This document shows, piece by piece, positions 44,140-52,354 of a stretch of 64,000 nucleotides of DNA. The stretch comes from an uncultured Ruminococcus sp. (GTDB lineage Bacteria > Bacillota > Clostridia > Oscillospirales > Acutalibacteraceae). Every line of letters begins with the position of its first letter. Positions within the stretch are counted from its first letter, which is position 1. Made by a program: the position numbers and the translations under genes. The DNA is taken from assembly GCA_902799245.1 (NCBI GenBank), contig CADBZY010000006.1, forward strand, positions 49,141 to 113,140, read 5' to 3'. The notes under the pieces are model-generated. The model saw only the letters and a program-made list of their open reading frames with translations. It did no database searches and was not told the DNA's origin.

Positions 44140-45579
44140 TTATTTTTTCTTCTTTGCCGTAACGGCGGTGGTACCGACCGTGGCAAAGTGCTCGTACATT
44201 TTGGTGTATTCTATCAGCCAGCCGTCCTTGGTGTAGTGATCCGCAACGCGCTTCTTGCCGATCTCGCCCATTTTCTTGCGAAGCTCGGGGCTCTTGGCCA
44301 AGGTCACGATAGCCTGGGCGATACGGGCAACGTTCATTGTCGGAGTGACAATTCCGCAATCACCCATATCGTCGTGATCGCCGTGGATCAGGCCGGCACA
44401 GTCACCGACCTGCGTGGCAATGCACGGAATGCTGCACGCCATCGCTTCCAGCATAACAATCGGCTGACCTTCACTGATACTGGTGAGAATCAGCATATCC
44501 ATCTTGGCAAGATAATCCTTCGGCTTGATACGTCCGGTGAATTCAATATCCTGCAGATGATTGATCTCGACCATCTCAACACAGTCGTTGTAATAATCGG
44601 GATCCTCGTCCGTCGGGCCCATGATCCACAGCTTAAGCTCGGGAACCTCTTCCTTCGCAAAGCTGTACGCGCTCAGCAGGGTCTTGACGTCCTTGATAGG
44701 CGTTACACGAAGCAGAGCACCTATGTTGATATAAGGATCATTCGGATCCTTGCGCGGGAATGACTCATAATCGCTGATATTGACGCCGTTGGGAATAACC
44801 ACTGTCCTGCCGGGGTCACAGCCAAGCTCCAGCTGGATCTTCTGCGCCGCGTTGAAGAGGGATGTGATCTTGTCTGCGTAGTAGTAAGCGCAGTCCGACA
44901 GACAGTAGAAGTAATTGATCCATATATCCTTGTATATGCCCTGCGTCCAGCTGGACTTGATGATTTCCTCCTCGCGTTCACGAGTATAGATACCGTGTTC
45001 GCTGAGGATCATCGGCTTGTTGTAAAGCACCTTGCCCTTGGCCGCAAGGATGCCGGAATAACCGGTGGCGACGCAGTGGTAAATGTCACAGACCTCCATC
45101 GGGGTCTTGAGCACCTTGAAGAGCAGCAGATAAAGCGAACGTGTGTTCCACAGGAAGTCAACAAAAACCGTCTGTGAATACTTATCCTTATAAAATTCCA
45201 TAACGATGTCATAAAAATCCTTGCCCATGAGCAGACCGTTGATGGAAACATCCTTGTGCTCGAAGAAACTGAAGATGGTGACCCAGTCGACATTCTTGCC
45301 GTAAAGCAGCGACTTGAACGCATCCTTTTCCTTTGAACTCATCTTAGTCTTGCTGCGCACCTTGTGGACAACGTCATCATCCGTAAGGAATGTATCGTGC
45401 ATCGAAACCACATTGGCAGGTATGACAAACTTGCAGTCACCCGCGTCGGCACGGCTCGCCACGATGGTCTGTACGGAAAAATCCACCTTTGGCACACCCT
45501 GTATGAGCATCTGCACCCAAGCGGAAACGCCGCCGAAGGTATAAGGATAGCTGCCTTCTGCAATCAAGCAAACCTTCAT
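44140..45579 (-). CDS. pelF: PelF, Pel polysaccharide synthase glycosyltransferase (GT4)
   Basis: A 479-aa cytoplasmic GT-B enzyme. The N-terminus CLIAEGSYPYTFGGVSAWVQ is the PelF signature, followed by VIPNGVNISDYESFPR and the E-x7-E region SEGQPIVMLEAMACSIPC. PelF polymerises UDP-N-acetylhexosamine in the described Pel systems; the substrate here may differ. Its partner pelG is immediately downstream. The C-terminus ends in a Lys run. Confidence 0.92.
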   Translation of the reverse strand: MKVCLIAEGSYPYTFGGVSAWVQMLIQGVPKVDFSVQTIVASRADAGDCKFVIPANVVSMHDTFLTDDDVVHKVRSKTKMSSKEKDAFKSLLYGKNVDWVTIFSFFEHKDVSINGLLMGKDFYDIVMEFYKDKYSQTVFVDFLWNTRSLYLLLFKVLKTPMEVCDIYHCVATGYSGILAAKGKVLYNKPMILSEHGIYTREREEEIIKSSWTQGIYKDIWINYFYCLSDCAYYYADKITSLFNAAQKIQLELGCDPGRTVVIPNGVNISDYESFPRKDPNDPYINIGALLRVTPIKDVKTLLSAYSFAKEEVPELKLWIMGPTDEDPDYYNDCVEMVEINHLQDIEFTGRIKPKDYLAKMDMLILTSISEGQPIVMLEAMACSIPCIATQVGDCAGLIHGDHDDMGDCGIVTPTMNVARIAQAIVTLAKSPELRKKMGEIGKKRVADHYTKDGWLIEYTKMYEHFATVGTTAVTAKKKK

Positions 45580-45637
45580 TGAGTTATTTCCTCCTTATTG
45601 TATATGAAATAATGTGTAAATCGCAAACATCTCACGA

Positions 45638-47410
45638 TCAGACAAGCTTGATGGTTACTTCCGGTCTGAGGATCTCAACCATATAGAAGTCGTCGCTTAC
45701 CTGTGTTGCAATAAACTTTGCGTCATCGGGCTTGAGCTTCTTGCCGGTCTTGACAATAAATACCGCTCTGTCATCGAAATTCTGACACTTGATGGTAAGC
45801 TCGCTGTCGCTGAACTTGATCTCCGGCATGAGGCAGAGATACCGCTTTGCACGGAAACCGGCCTGTGCGGAGGTTCTCTCTGTCAGCCATGAAGTGCCTC
45901 TGTTGAGCAGATTGAACTGCTTGGCAAGATTCTGCGCATAGGTCATCCACTCATAGCTGTAGTTGCTTGTATTGGTGATAACATCATACATGTCGAAGTA
46001 GTGTGTGGACAGACCGAGACCGGACGCCATATTGCACGCCTTCCAGTAATCCTGATAGCTCGGTTCCACCTCTTCGCAGATGATGGGCAGATTGACAATG
46101 TTGCTTTCGGCAAATCCAAGATCCGCCTGGTACTCCGTGCTTTCCTCCGGCACTTCAAGCTTGCTGACATAGACGCTTGTCTTTCTGAGCTTGTGCAGCA
46201 TATCGGTCTGCACCGCCTGAGAAATGTCATTGGAGTACTTATATGTGACGAGATTGTAGCTGCCCATATTGTATTTGAACTGGTTGTAGCTGGCTTCCAT
46301 AGCATCCTGCTCCAGTTCCTTGCCGGAATGAAGATCCTTGTGGTAGCCGCCGTATCCGAATTCGCATCCGTACTTGCTGAATTGCTTTTTGAAGTAGGAC
46401 AGTGTAGAGGTATCGTAGTTGTTCGTCTTTCTGTTTGCATCGGTAATGTATGCATAATAAAGACCGGTGAATTTGAGGTCGGAATCCTTCATCATGGTAA
46501 CGAGGTTCGGCCACACCTGATCCTTGATAAACGCCTGGGAATCTCTGTTGTACAGTCTCATCATAGCGTCGCCGTTTTCATAGCTGATGAACGGGAAGCT
46601 GTCAATGAAATTGACCTTTGCGTCAATGATGGGATAGGCATACTGCGGCTCCATTCCGCCCAGAACGGCTATGCAAAGACCCATTGCGTAACGGCTCTGC
46701 ATAAAGTCGGCATTGAGTACGAACACCTGACCCTCGCCGTAAACCGTTCTCCAGAGCAGCGGAACCATGTTGCTCTGATCGGCGCTGGGATCGGGAGAGT
46801 ATTCGAAAATATATTTGCGGCAGGTAGCGTCGATTCTGATGTCTTCCACAGTAAGCGGATAATCGTTGCAGACAATATCGCCCTTCTGCGCGAAAAGGCC
46901 CTTAAACGTCTGGAAACCCGCAATCGATGCCTCGCCTGTTCTCGAAACGATACCCATGGCCTCACTGCAGTAATTGTCATAGTTGTCCGAGCCTTCCTGC
47001 GGAAGTGTGGCAAAGAAAATATTGACGCCGCGCTGCTTGACAGCGTTCATCACTATGATCATATCTCCGAGTGTGTCAAGGTCGGGGGTGGTGACGATGA
47101 TAGCCTTGACGTCCTTGAAATCGTTGGAATTCAGAGCATAAGCGCTGGTAGATACCTTATAGCCCTTCTTGGCGTATTTCAGAGCTAACTTAACGTTTTC
47201 ACAGATTGTCTGATCATCTCCCGTAATGATGAGATAATCCTTGTCGAGCTTTTCCTGGTCGGCGATATGTGTCGACGAATCGAACTTATCGACGATCTCG
47301 TTATTGCTGGCGGCGGAATCGGTGATGTAGTTCATCGAAATCACAAGAAATATGGCAAGCATAAATACAAATGACAACGACATAACGACGTATTCACTTC
47401 TTTTTAACAT
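45638..47410 (-). CDS. DUF2194-type membrane-anchored protein, candidate Pel deacetylase
   Basis: A 590-aa protein with one N-terminal helix (about 8-28), so it is anchored with its bulk outside. Residues 40-260 look like a glutamine-amidotransferase/flavodoxin-like fold (DYLIITGDD, VTTPDLDTLGD). From about 280 comes a barrel resembling carbohydrate esterases, as in DUF2194. HKDLH (H357, H361) fits the metal HxxxH of CE4 enzymes, but the usual first Asp motif is only weakly seen as SYENGD. First gene of the operon, where Gram-positive Pel loci carry a PelA-type deacetylase. The ATG at 47410 has GGAGAT upstream and lies after the promoter. Confidence 0.7.
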   Translation of the reverse strand: MLKRSEYVVMSLSFVFMLAIFLVISMNYITDSAASNNEIVDKFDSSTHIADQEKLDKDYLIITGDDQTICENVKLALKYAKKGYKVSTSAYALNSNDFKDVKAIIVTTPDLDTLGDMIIVMNAVKQRGVNIFFATLPQEGSDNYDNYCSEAMGIVSRTGEASIAGFQTFKGLFAQKGDIVCNDYPLTVEDIRIDATCRKYIFEYSPDPSADQSNMVPLLWRTVYGEGQVFVLNADFMQSRYAMGLCIAVLGGMEPQYAYPIIDAKVNFIDSFPFISYENGDAMMRLYNRDSQAFIKDQVWPNLVTMMKDSDLKFTGLYYAYITDANRKTNNYDTSTLSYFKKQFSKYGCEFGYGGYHKDLHSGKELEQDAMEASYNQFKYNMGSYNLVTYKYSNDISQAVQTDMLHKLRKTSVYVSKLEVPEESTEYQADLGFAESNIVNLPIICEEVEPSYQDYWKACNMASGLGLSTHYFDMYDVITNTSNYSYEWMTYAQNLAKQFNLLNRGTSWLTERTSAQAGFRAKRYLCLMPEIKFSDSELTIKCQNFDDRAVFIVKTGKKLKPDDAKFIATQVSDDFYMVEILRPEVTIKLV

Positions 47411-47480
47411 AGACAGATCTCCTATCTTTGATAAAATATTGATGAATTTGGGAACTGGGCGCAATTCAGCTATCATTAAC

Positions 47481-47508
47481 ATTATAGCACTAAAAAATTC
47501 TCAGTCAA
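47481..47508 (-). promoter_or_regulatory. Promoter of the Pel-type operon
   Basis: Minus-strand TTGACT (47503-47508), 16 bp, TATAAT (47481-47486), giving a leader of about 60 nt. The leader is too short for a c-di-GMP riboswitch, so control by c-di-GMP would be post-translational. Confidence 0.75.
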
Positions 47509-47587
47509 CCATTAATTTTATATAAATTTTGACCACCTAAGATTTAAGCAGATATGACAAACATTTGAATTATTTGATAACACAAAA

Positions 47588-47617
47588 AAACTCCCCGTCC
47601 AAAAGGCAGGGAGTTTT
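47588..47617 (-). terminator. Terminator after trkH
   Basis: ACTCCC and GGGAGT at the base of a 30-nt hairpin, with T-run GTTTTTTTG on the minus strand. It insulates trkH from the Pel promoter. The rest of 47618-47823 is AT-rich with nothing recognised. Confidence 0.8.
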
Positions 47618-47823
47618 TAGTATTTCAGACGATATTTTATTTTCTAAATTAGTAATATATCACTAATATAATGAATAAAAAGTAAACGGATTATAAATTT
47701 TTTTATGTTTTCGCGTTGTAATTCTACTGATAAAATCTTCACAAAAAGTGAACACAAACGGTCTGTTCGTCACTTTGTATATTTTTGCAGTGAAAATTTC
47801 GTTACTTCTGTGCAGAGATGTTA

Positions 47824-49266
47824 TCACGCTTTTTTCCAGGTTCTGGGCATAAAGGCAATCAGCACCGGGAATATCTCCAGTCTGCCGGCGAGCATGTCAA
47901 AAATCAGCACGATCTTTGACAAAGGTGTGAACGCCGCAAAATTGCCGTAGGGGCCAATTGCGCCGAGACCTGGTCCCATGTTGTTGAGCGCGGTCAGCGC
48001 CGCGGAGAATGAAACGTCAAAGCTGTATTTATCCAATGAGATAAACAGAGTGGAGACAAGCAGTATCACCATATAGATAAGGAAAAACGCGCCCTGTGTG
48101 TTGAGCTGTTCGCTGTCCACGGACTGTCCCTCCAGCTTGACGGTCGCCACCATTCTCGGGTTAAGCTGGCGGCGCATTTCCCTCACGCCGGATTTGAGCA
48201 GTATCATCACACGGGCCACTTTCAGACCGCCTCCGGTAGAACCGGCGCAGGCGCCGCAGAACATCAGCAGGATCAGCAGCGTCTGAGAGAATCCCGGCCA
48301 CAGGGTGAAATCCGAGTTTCCAAAGCCCGTAGAGCTGGAAAGCGACGCCACCGTGAAGCCCGCATAACGCAGCGCCTTGGAGAACGAATGATACACCGGC
48401 GCGATGTTGCAGGTAATGAGCAGGGTGCAGATAATGTAAATGGCAAAGAACACCTTGATCTCCACGTTGCGCAGCACATCGGAAAAGCGCCTGATCAGCA
48501 GCAGATAAAAGAGATTGAAGTTGATGCTGAATATCAGCATGAATGCCGTTATGATCACTTCCACCCACACGTTGTGATAGCCGCCGATTCCGTCGTTGAG
48601 CACCGAGAAACCGCCCGTTCCGGCGGTGGCAAAGGCATTGGCGATACAGTCAAACCAGCGCATTCCGGTAAAGCGAAGCATAACCGCCTCAAGTACGGTG
48701 AAGAAAACATAGATTCCGTAGAGAATACGCGCGGTAATCTGCGTCTTGGCCACCAGCTTGCCTACAGAGGGACCCGGCACCTCGGCGCGCATGATGTACA
48801 TGGACTGCGCGCTGCCCGCCGGAAGTATGGCAAGCGCAAAGACCAGCACGCCCATGCCGCCTATCCAGTGGGTAAAGCTGCGCCACATCTTGAGACTCAT
48901 GGGGAATGACTCCACATCGGGAACCAGCGTCGATCCGGTCGTGGTAAAACCCGATACCGTCTCAAACAGAGCGTCGGTAAAATCCGGGATGGTGCCGCTG
49001 ATCACAAACGGCAGCGCGCCGATAGCGGACATCAGGATCCACGCAAACGCCACGATCACAAATCCCTCGCGCGCATAGATGGTCTGATTCTTTGGCTTGA
49101 AGCCGGTGAGGATATATCCTGAAATGCCGAGCGGCAGCATCACCGACAGCAGAGGAATCATTCCTTCATCGATATAATAAAGCGATACCAGCAGCGGAAG
49201 TCCCATCAGCGCCGCTTCCAGCTTCATGATCTGTCCGAGCACATATCTTATCATATGATAATTCAT
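47824..49266 (-). CDS. trkH: Potassium uptake channel subunit TrkH/KtrB
   Basis: A 480-aa membrane protein of the Trk/Ktr superfamily, moving K+ (with Na+ or H+) into the cell. The four pore loops are visible: SGFTTTGSTLV, ATAGTGGFSVL, SSSTGFGNSDF and LNNMGPGLG, plus the conserved HWIGGMGVLVF and GACAGSTGGG. It follows trkA by 12 bp in one operon. GGTGGAG precedes the ATG. Confidence 0.93.
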   Translation of the reverse strand: MNYHMIRYVLGQIMKLEAALMGLPLLVSLYYIDEGMIPLLSVMLPLGISGYILTGFKPKNQTIYAREGFVIVAFAWILMSAIGALPFVISGTIPDFTDALFETVSGFTTTGSTLVPDVESFPMSLKMWRSFTHWIGGMGVLVFALAILPAGSAQSMYIMRAEVPGPSVGKLVAKTQITARILYGIYVFFTVLEAVMLRFTGMRWFDCIANAFATAGTGGFSVLNDGIGGYHNVWVEVIITAFMLIFSINFNLFYLLLIRRFSDVLRNVEIKVFFAIYIICTLLITCNIAPVYHSFSKALRYAGFTVASLSSSTGFGNSDFTLWPGFSQTLLILLMFCGACAGSTGGGLKVARVMILLKSGVREMRRQLNPRMVATVKLEGQSVDSEQLNTQGAFFLIYMVILLVSTLFISLDKYSFDVSFSAALTALNNMGPGLGAIGPYGNFAAFTPLSKIVLIFDMLAGRLEIFPVLIAFMPRTWKKA

Positions 49267-49278
49267 GACTCCACCGCC

Positions 49279-50631
49279 TTATTCCACAATATCCGCAAGG
49301 CTGCGGAGGCTTTCGATGGACGTCACCACGACGATCGTGTCGCCGGCCTCCAAGCAGTCACTGCCGCGCGGGAAGATAATTTTGTTCTTGCGGATGATGC
49401 AGGCGATAATGAGATTCTTTTTGAGTCTCAGTTCGCGGAAGGTCACGCCGATATAATCAAAATCGTTGGGAACACTAAATTCCAGCGCCTCCGCCTTGCC
49501 GTCGACAATGCGGTAGAGTGTACGCACCGCGGTACCTTCGGAATTATGCAGCGCGCGCACATAGCTCAGTATGCGGTCGGTGGCGAGTTCCTGCGCCGAA
49601 ATGACGGTATCCAGACCGATGCTGCTCAGCACGTCAGTGGAAATACGGCTCGCCTTGGTCACGACCTTGCCGACATTCTGGGATTTAGCGTACATGGAGA
49701 TGATGGAGTTTTCCTCATCGCGTCCCATAAGGGCAACAAACGCATCCTGATAAGCCAGCCCCTGTTCGTTGAGCAGCTCCCTTTCGGTCGCGTCGCCGCA
49801 GATGATCTCTGAACCGGGCAGAATATCGCCCAGTTCCAGCGCGCGGATTTCCTTCTTTTCCAGCATCTTCACGGTATGTCCGGATTCCGTGAGCTGACGC
49901 GCGAGATAGTATCCCACGTTGCCGCCGCCGGCAATCATGACCCTCTTGGTGCGGGTGCGGTAAAGTCCCAGCTTCTTCATGAAGTTGACCAGCTCGGGAC
50001 GGGAGGCGGTTACGCTGATGCGGTCGCCCTGCTTGATGATGAAATCGCCGTTGGGAATAATGGCTTCGTCGCCGCGCTTGACGGCGCAGACCAGCACGCT
50101 GACATGGTACTTTTCGTGAATGATATGTACCGGCTTTCCGATCAGGTCATTTCCCTCGGAAATGCCTATTTCCGCCAGCTCTACCCGGCCGTTGGCGAAC
50201 GGCTCGAGCTTGATGGCGGATGGGAAGCGAAGAATACGCGCGATCTCGTTCGCCGCGAGATATTCGGGGTTGACGAGCATACTGATTCCGAAGCCGGTGC
50301 GCATGAAGTCAAGCTGCTTCGAGTATTCGGGAGTGCGCACGCGGGCTATGGAATGGCGGCAGCCCATTTTTTTTGCGAGCATACAGCAGAGGATATTCAG
50401 CTCGTCAGTCTGTGTTACCGAAATCAGCAGATCCGCCTTGTCAACGCCAGCCTGCTTCTGAATGTCGTAACACGCGCCGTTGCCGCAGATTCCGTTCACG
50501 TCGAACGCGTTGATAAGATCCTCGACCACTTGCGGGTCCTTGTCTATCACGACCACGTCGTGATTCTCCCTCGCCAGCTGTCGGGTAAGCGCTCTTCCGA
50601 CCTTTCCGCTGCCCACAATGATAATATTCAT
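49279..50631 (-). CDS. trkA: Potassium uptake regulatory subunit TrkA
   Basis: A 450-aa cytoplasmic gating subunit with two RCK units in tandem, each with a Rossmann fold and a TrkA-C domain: first VGSGKVGRALTRQLA with acidic strand end VVVIDKD, second IAGGGNVGYYLARQL. It binds NAD(H)/ATP and controls TrkH, encoded directly downstream. AAGGAAGG precedes the ATG. The upstream 50632-50849 spacer is AT-rich, and I see no c-di-AMP riboswitch in it. Confidence 0.93.
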   Translation of the reverse strand: MNIIIVGSGKVGRALTRQLARENHDVVVIDKDPQVVEDLINAFDVNGICGNGACYDIQKQAGVDKADLLISVTQTDELNILCCMLAKKMGCRHSIARVRTPEYSKQLDFMRTGFGISMLVNPEYLAANEIARILRFPSAIKLEPFANGRVELAEIGISEGNDLIGKPVHIIHEKYHVSVLVCAVKRGDEAIIPNGDFIIKQGDRISVTASRPELVNFMKKLGLYRTRTKRVMIAGGGNVGYYLARQLTESGHTVKMLEKKEIRALELGDILPGSEIICGDATERELLNEQGLAYQDAFVALMGRDEENSIISMYAKSQNVGKVVTKASRISTDVLSSIGLDTVISAQELATDRILSYVRALHNSEGTAVRTLYRIVDGKAEALEFSVPNDFDYIGVTFRELRLKKNLIIACIIRKNKIIFPRGSDCLEAGDTIVVVTSIESLRSLADIVE

Positions 50632-50849
50632 ATGTTTCCTTCCTTATAATGTAATATGAAATAGCACGCTAATAAATAATATACATTATTTTCAAATTAT
50701 TTGCAATAGCTCAGCCCAAGATTAAAGATAAAATTTACCGCGCAGGTTTTCGCGTAATAATAAAAAGTGTTATTCTTCATCGGGAATAATTCTTCCGTCG
50801 CTGTCAAATACTATTTTTGAACGACAATCACAATACGAAGGAGAAGAAA

Positions 50850-51854
50850 ATGCAGAGACTACAAAGAGGTACATTCAGATTCGACAAAAAGCCAACCGTG
50901 CTCGCCTTCGCGGGCGTTGCGGGAAAAAAGGAAAGCGAGGGGCCGCTCGGCGACAGATTCGACAAGGTACATGACGATCCCATGCTCGGACAGGTTTCAT
51001 GGGAAAAGGCGGAAAGCACCCTGCAGCAGGAGGCGGTGAATATCGCTCTGGACAAGGCGGCGATTCCGGCGGCCAGCGTGGACGTTATGTTTTCGGGCGA
51101 CCTGCTCAACCAGTGCATTGCCTCGACCTTCGGGCTGAGAAGTCTCGGCGTGCCGCATATGGGAATGTACGGAGCGTGCTCTACCATGGTGGAGGCGCTC
51201 ATCAGCGCATCGGTCTTTGTGGAATCGGGCGCCGCGAATCTCTGCGCCGCAGTGACGTCATCGCACTTCTGCTCGTCGGAACGGCAGTTCCGCACGCCGC
51301 TCGGCTACGGAGGGCAGCGCAGCCCTTCCGCGCAGTGGACGGTGACAGGCGCGGGAGCCGCTGTTGTGGGCGAAGGAGGCAGAATTGCCGTTAACGCCGC
51401 CTGCATCGGGATCATCGACGACCTCGGCATCAAAGACCCCTGCAACATGGGCGCTGCCATGGCGCCGGCGGCAGCCGACACCATCAAGCGGTTTTTCACC
51501 GACACATGCACGTCTCCCGCTGATTACGACCTGATTCTCACGGGAGATTTAGGCTTTGTGGGAAGCGATCTTCTCCGTCAGCTTCTCACGCGCGAAGGAA
51601 TCGACCTCGGCGATAAGCACGACGACTGCGGGATGATGATATTCGACCGCGAAGCGCAGGACGTTCACGCGGGCGGTTCCGGCTGCGGCTGCATCGGCAG
51701 CGTGCTTTGCTCCCACATCATGAAGCGCATGACTGACGGACAGCTGAACCGTGTGCTGGCCATCGCCACCGGCGCGCTGATGTCCACCACAAGTTCATGG
51801 CAGGGGGAGAGCATTCCCGGCGTGGCGCACCTGATTGAATTGCAGATTTTTTAA
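50850..51854 (+). CDS. spoVAD: Stage V sporulation protein AD
   Basis: A 334-aa thiolase-fold protein, the SpoVA component that binds dipicolinic acid for its uptake into the forespore. Length and motifs (GDLLNQCIASTFGLR, GMYGACSTMVEAL, SSHFCSSERQFRTPLGYGGQ) fit SpoVAD well. The ATG at 50850 has AAGGAGAA just upstream; the longer TTG start at 50817 does not. The usual spoVAC and spoVAE partners are absent from both sides, so the gene stands alone. I found no convincing sigma-G promoter. Confidence 0.92.
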   Translation: MQRLQRGTFRFDKKPTVLAFAGVAGKKESEGPLGDRFDKVHDDPMLGQVSWEKAESTLQQEAVNIALDKAAIPAASVDVMFSGDLLNQCIASTFGLRSLGVPHMGMYGACSTMVEALISASVFVESGAANLCAAVTSSHFCSSERQFRTPLGYGGQRSPSAQWTVTGAGAAVVGEGGRIAVNAACIGIIDDLGIKDPCNMGAAMAPAAADTIKRFFTDTCTSPADYDLILTGDLGFVGSDLLRQLLTREGIDLGDKHDDCGMMIFDREAQDVHAGGSGCGCIGSVLCSHIMKRMTDGQLNRVLAIATGALMSTTSSWQGESIPGVAHLIELQIF

Positions 51855-51875
51855 TATTTCCCAACGCAAAAAAAA

Positions 51876-51920
51876 CCGGCAGCATGATCGGATAACAAAT
51901 CCGTCCGCTGTCGGCTTTTT
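51876..51920. terminator. Bidirectional terminator between spoVAD and the DUF4250 gene
   Basis: CCGGCAGC (51876-51883) pairs with GCTGTCGG (51907-51914), with an inner ATCGGAT/ATCCGT stem; A-run before and CTTTTT after. Confidence 0.85.
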
Positions 51921-51941
51921 CAGCTATTTCAAAAATCCTGT

Positions 51942-52127
51942 TCAGCAGAATCGGTTCAGTTCGGAGTTGTATTCATATCCGATCGAGCCAAGCGACTGAA
52001 TGATTTTCTCCTTGTCCGCGCCGAGATCGTCACAGAGGGCGTCGAGGTCGGGATATTGATCGCGCAGCTTGGTATTGATCACACTGAGCAGCATTGCTTT
52101 ATCCTGCGGCAGCTGATAGTTCATCAT
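51942..52127 (-). CDS. DUF4250 family small protein
   Basis: A 61-aa protein typical of DUF4250: PQDKAMLLSVINTKLRDQYPDLDALCDDLG, then LGSIGYEYNSELNRF. All-helical and acidic; function unknown. Despite its size it has a perfect consensus promoter and shares a terminator with spoVAD, so it is a real, monocistronic gene. Two ATG codons are adjacent; either may start. Confidence 0.8.
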   Translation of the reverse strand: MMNYQLPQDKAMLLSVINTKLRDQYPDLDALCDDLGADKEKIIQSLGSIGYEYNSELNRFC

Positions 52128-52158
52128 ACTTCACACACCTTTTTCATATAATAATCTG

Positions 52159-52187
52159 ATTATAGGCAATGCTCAAATAAATGTCAA
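52159..52187 (-). promoter_or_regulatory. Consensus promoter of the DUF4250 gene
   Basis: Minus-strand TTGACA (52182-52187), 17 bp, TATAAT (52159-52164). Confidence 0.85.
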
Positions 52188-52258
52188 TAGAAAATGACAT
52201 TTCCATACCTTAAAAAGCCTTTAAAAGCCTTTATTACTACATATTTAACAAAATTCTG

Positions 52259-52287
52259 TTGCATTTATCCTATGCGGATGATATAAT
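52259..52287 (+). promoter_or_regulatory. Sigma-A promoter of ppk
   Basis: TTGCAT (52259-52264), 17 bp, TATAAT (52282-52287), about 60 bp before the ATG. No Pho box was identified. Confidence 0.75.
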
Positions 52288-52354
52288 TACTTATGTATGC
52301 AATATAGCGAAGTACTGCAAATAATCTCTGAAACAAAAGAAGGAGCTGCTTTTT

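Noticed and set aside
46001..47188. 395-aa open frame antisense to the DUF2194 gene
   Set aside because: No start signals and no recognisable domain; opposite strand is a well-supported operon gene.
47411..47480. c-di-GMP riboswitch upstream of the Pel-type operon
   Set aside because: The transcribed leader is about 60 nt and shows no GEMM-like fold.
50632..50849. c-di-AMP riboswitch upstream of trkA
   Set aside because: The spacer is AT-rich and I could not find the conserved ydaO core elements.
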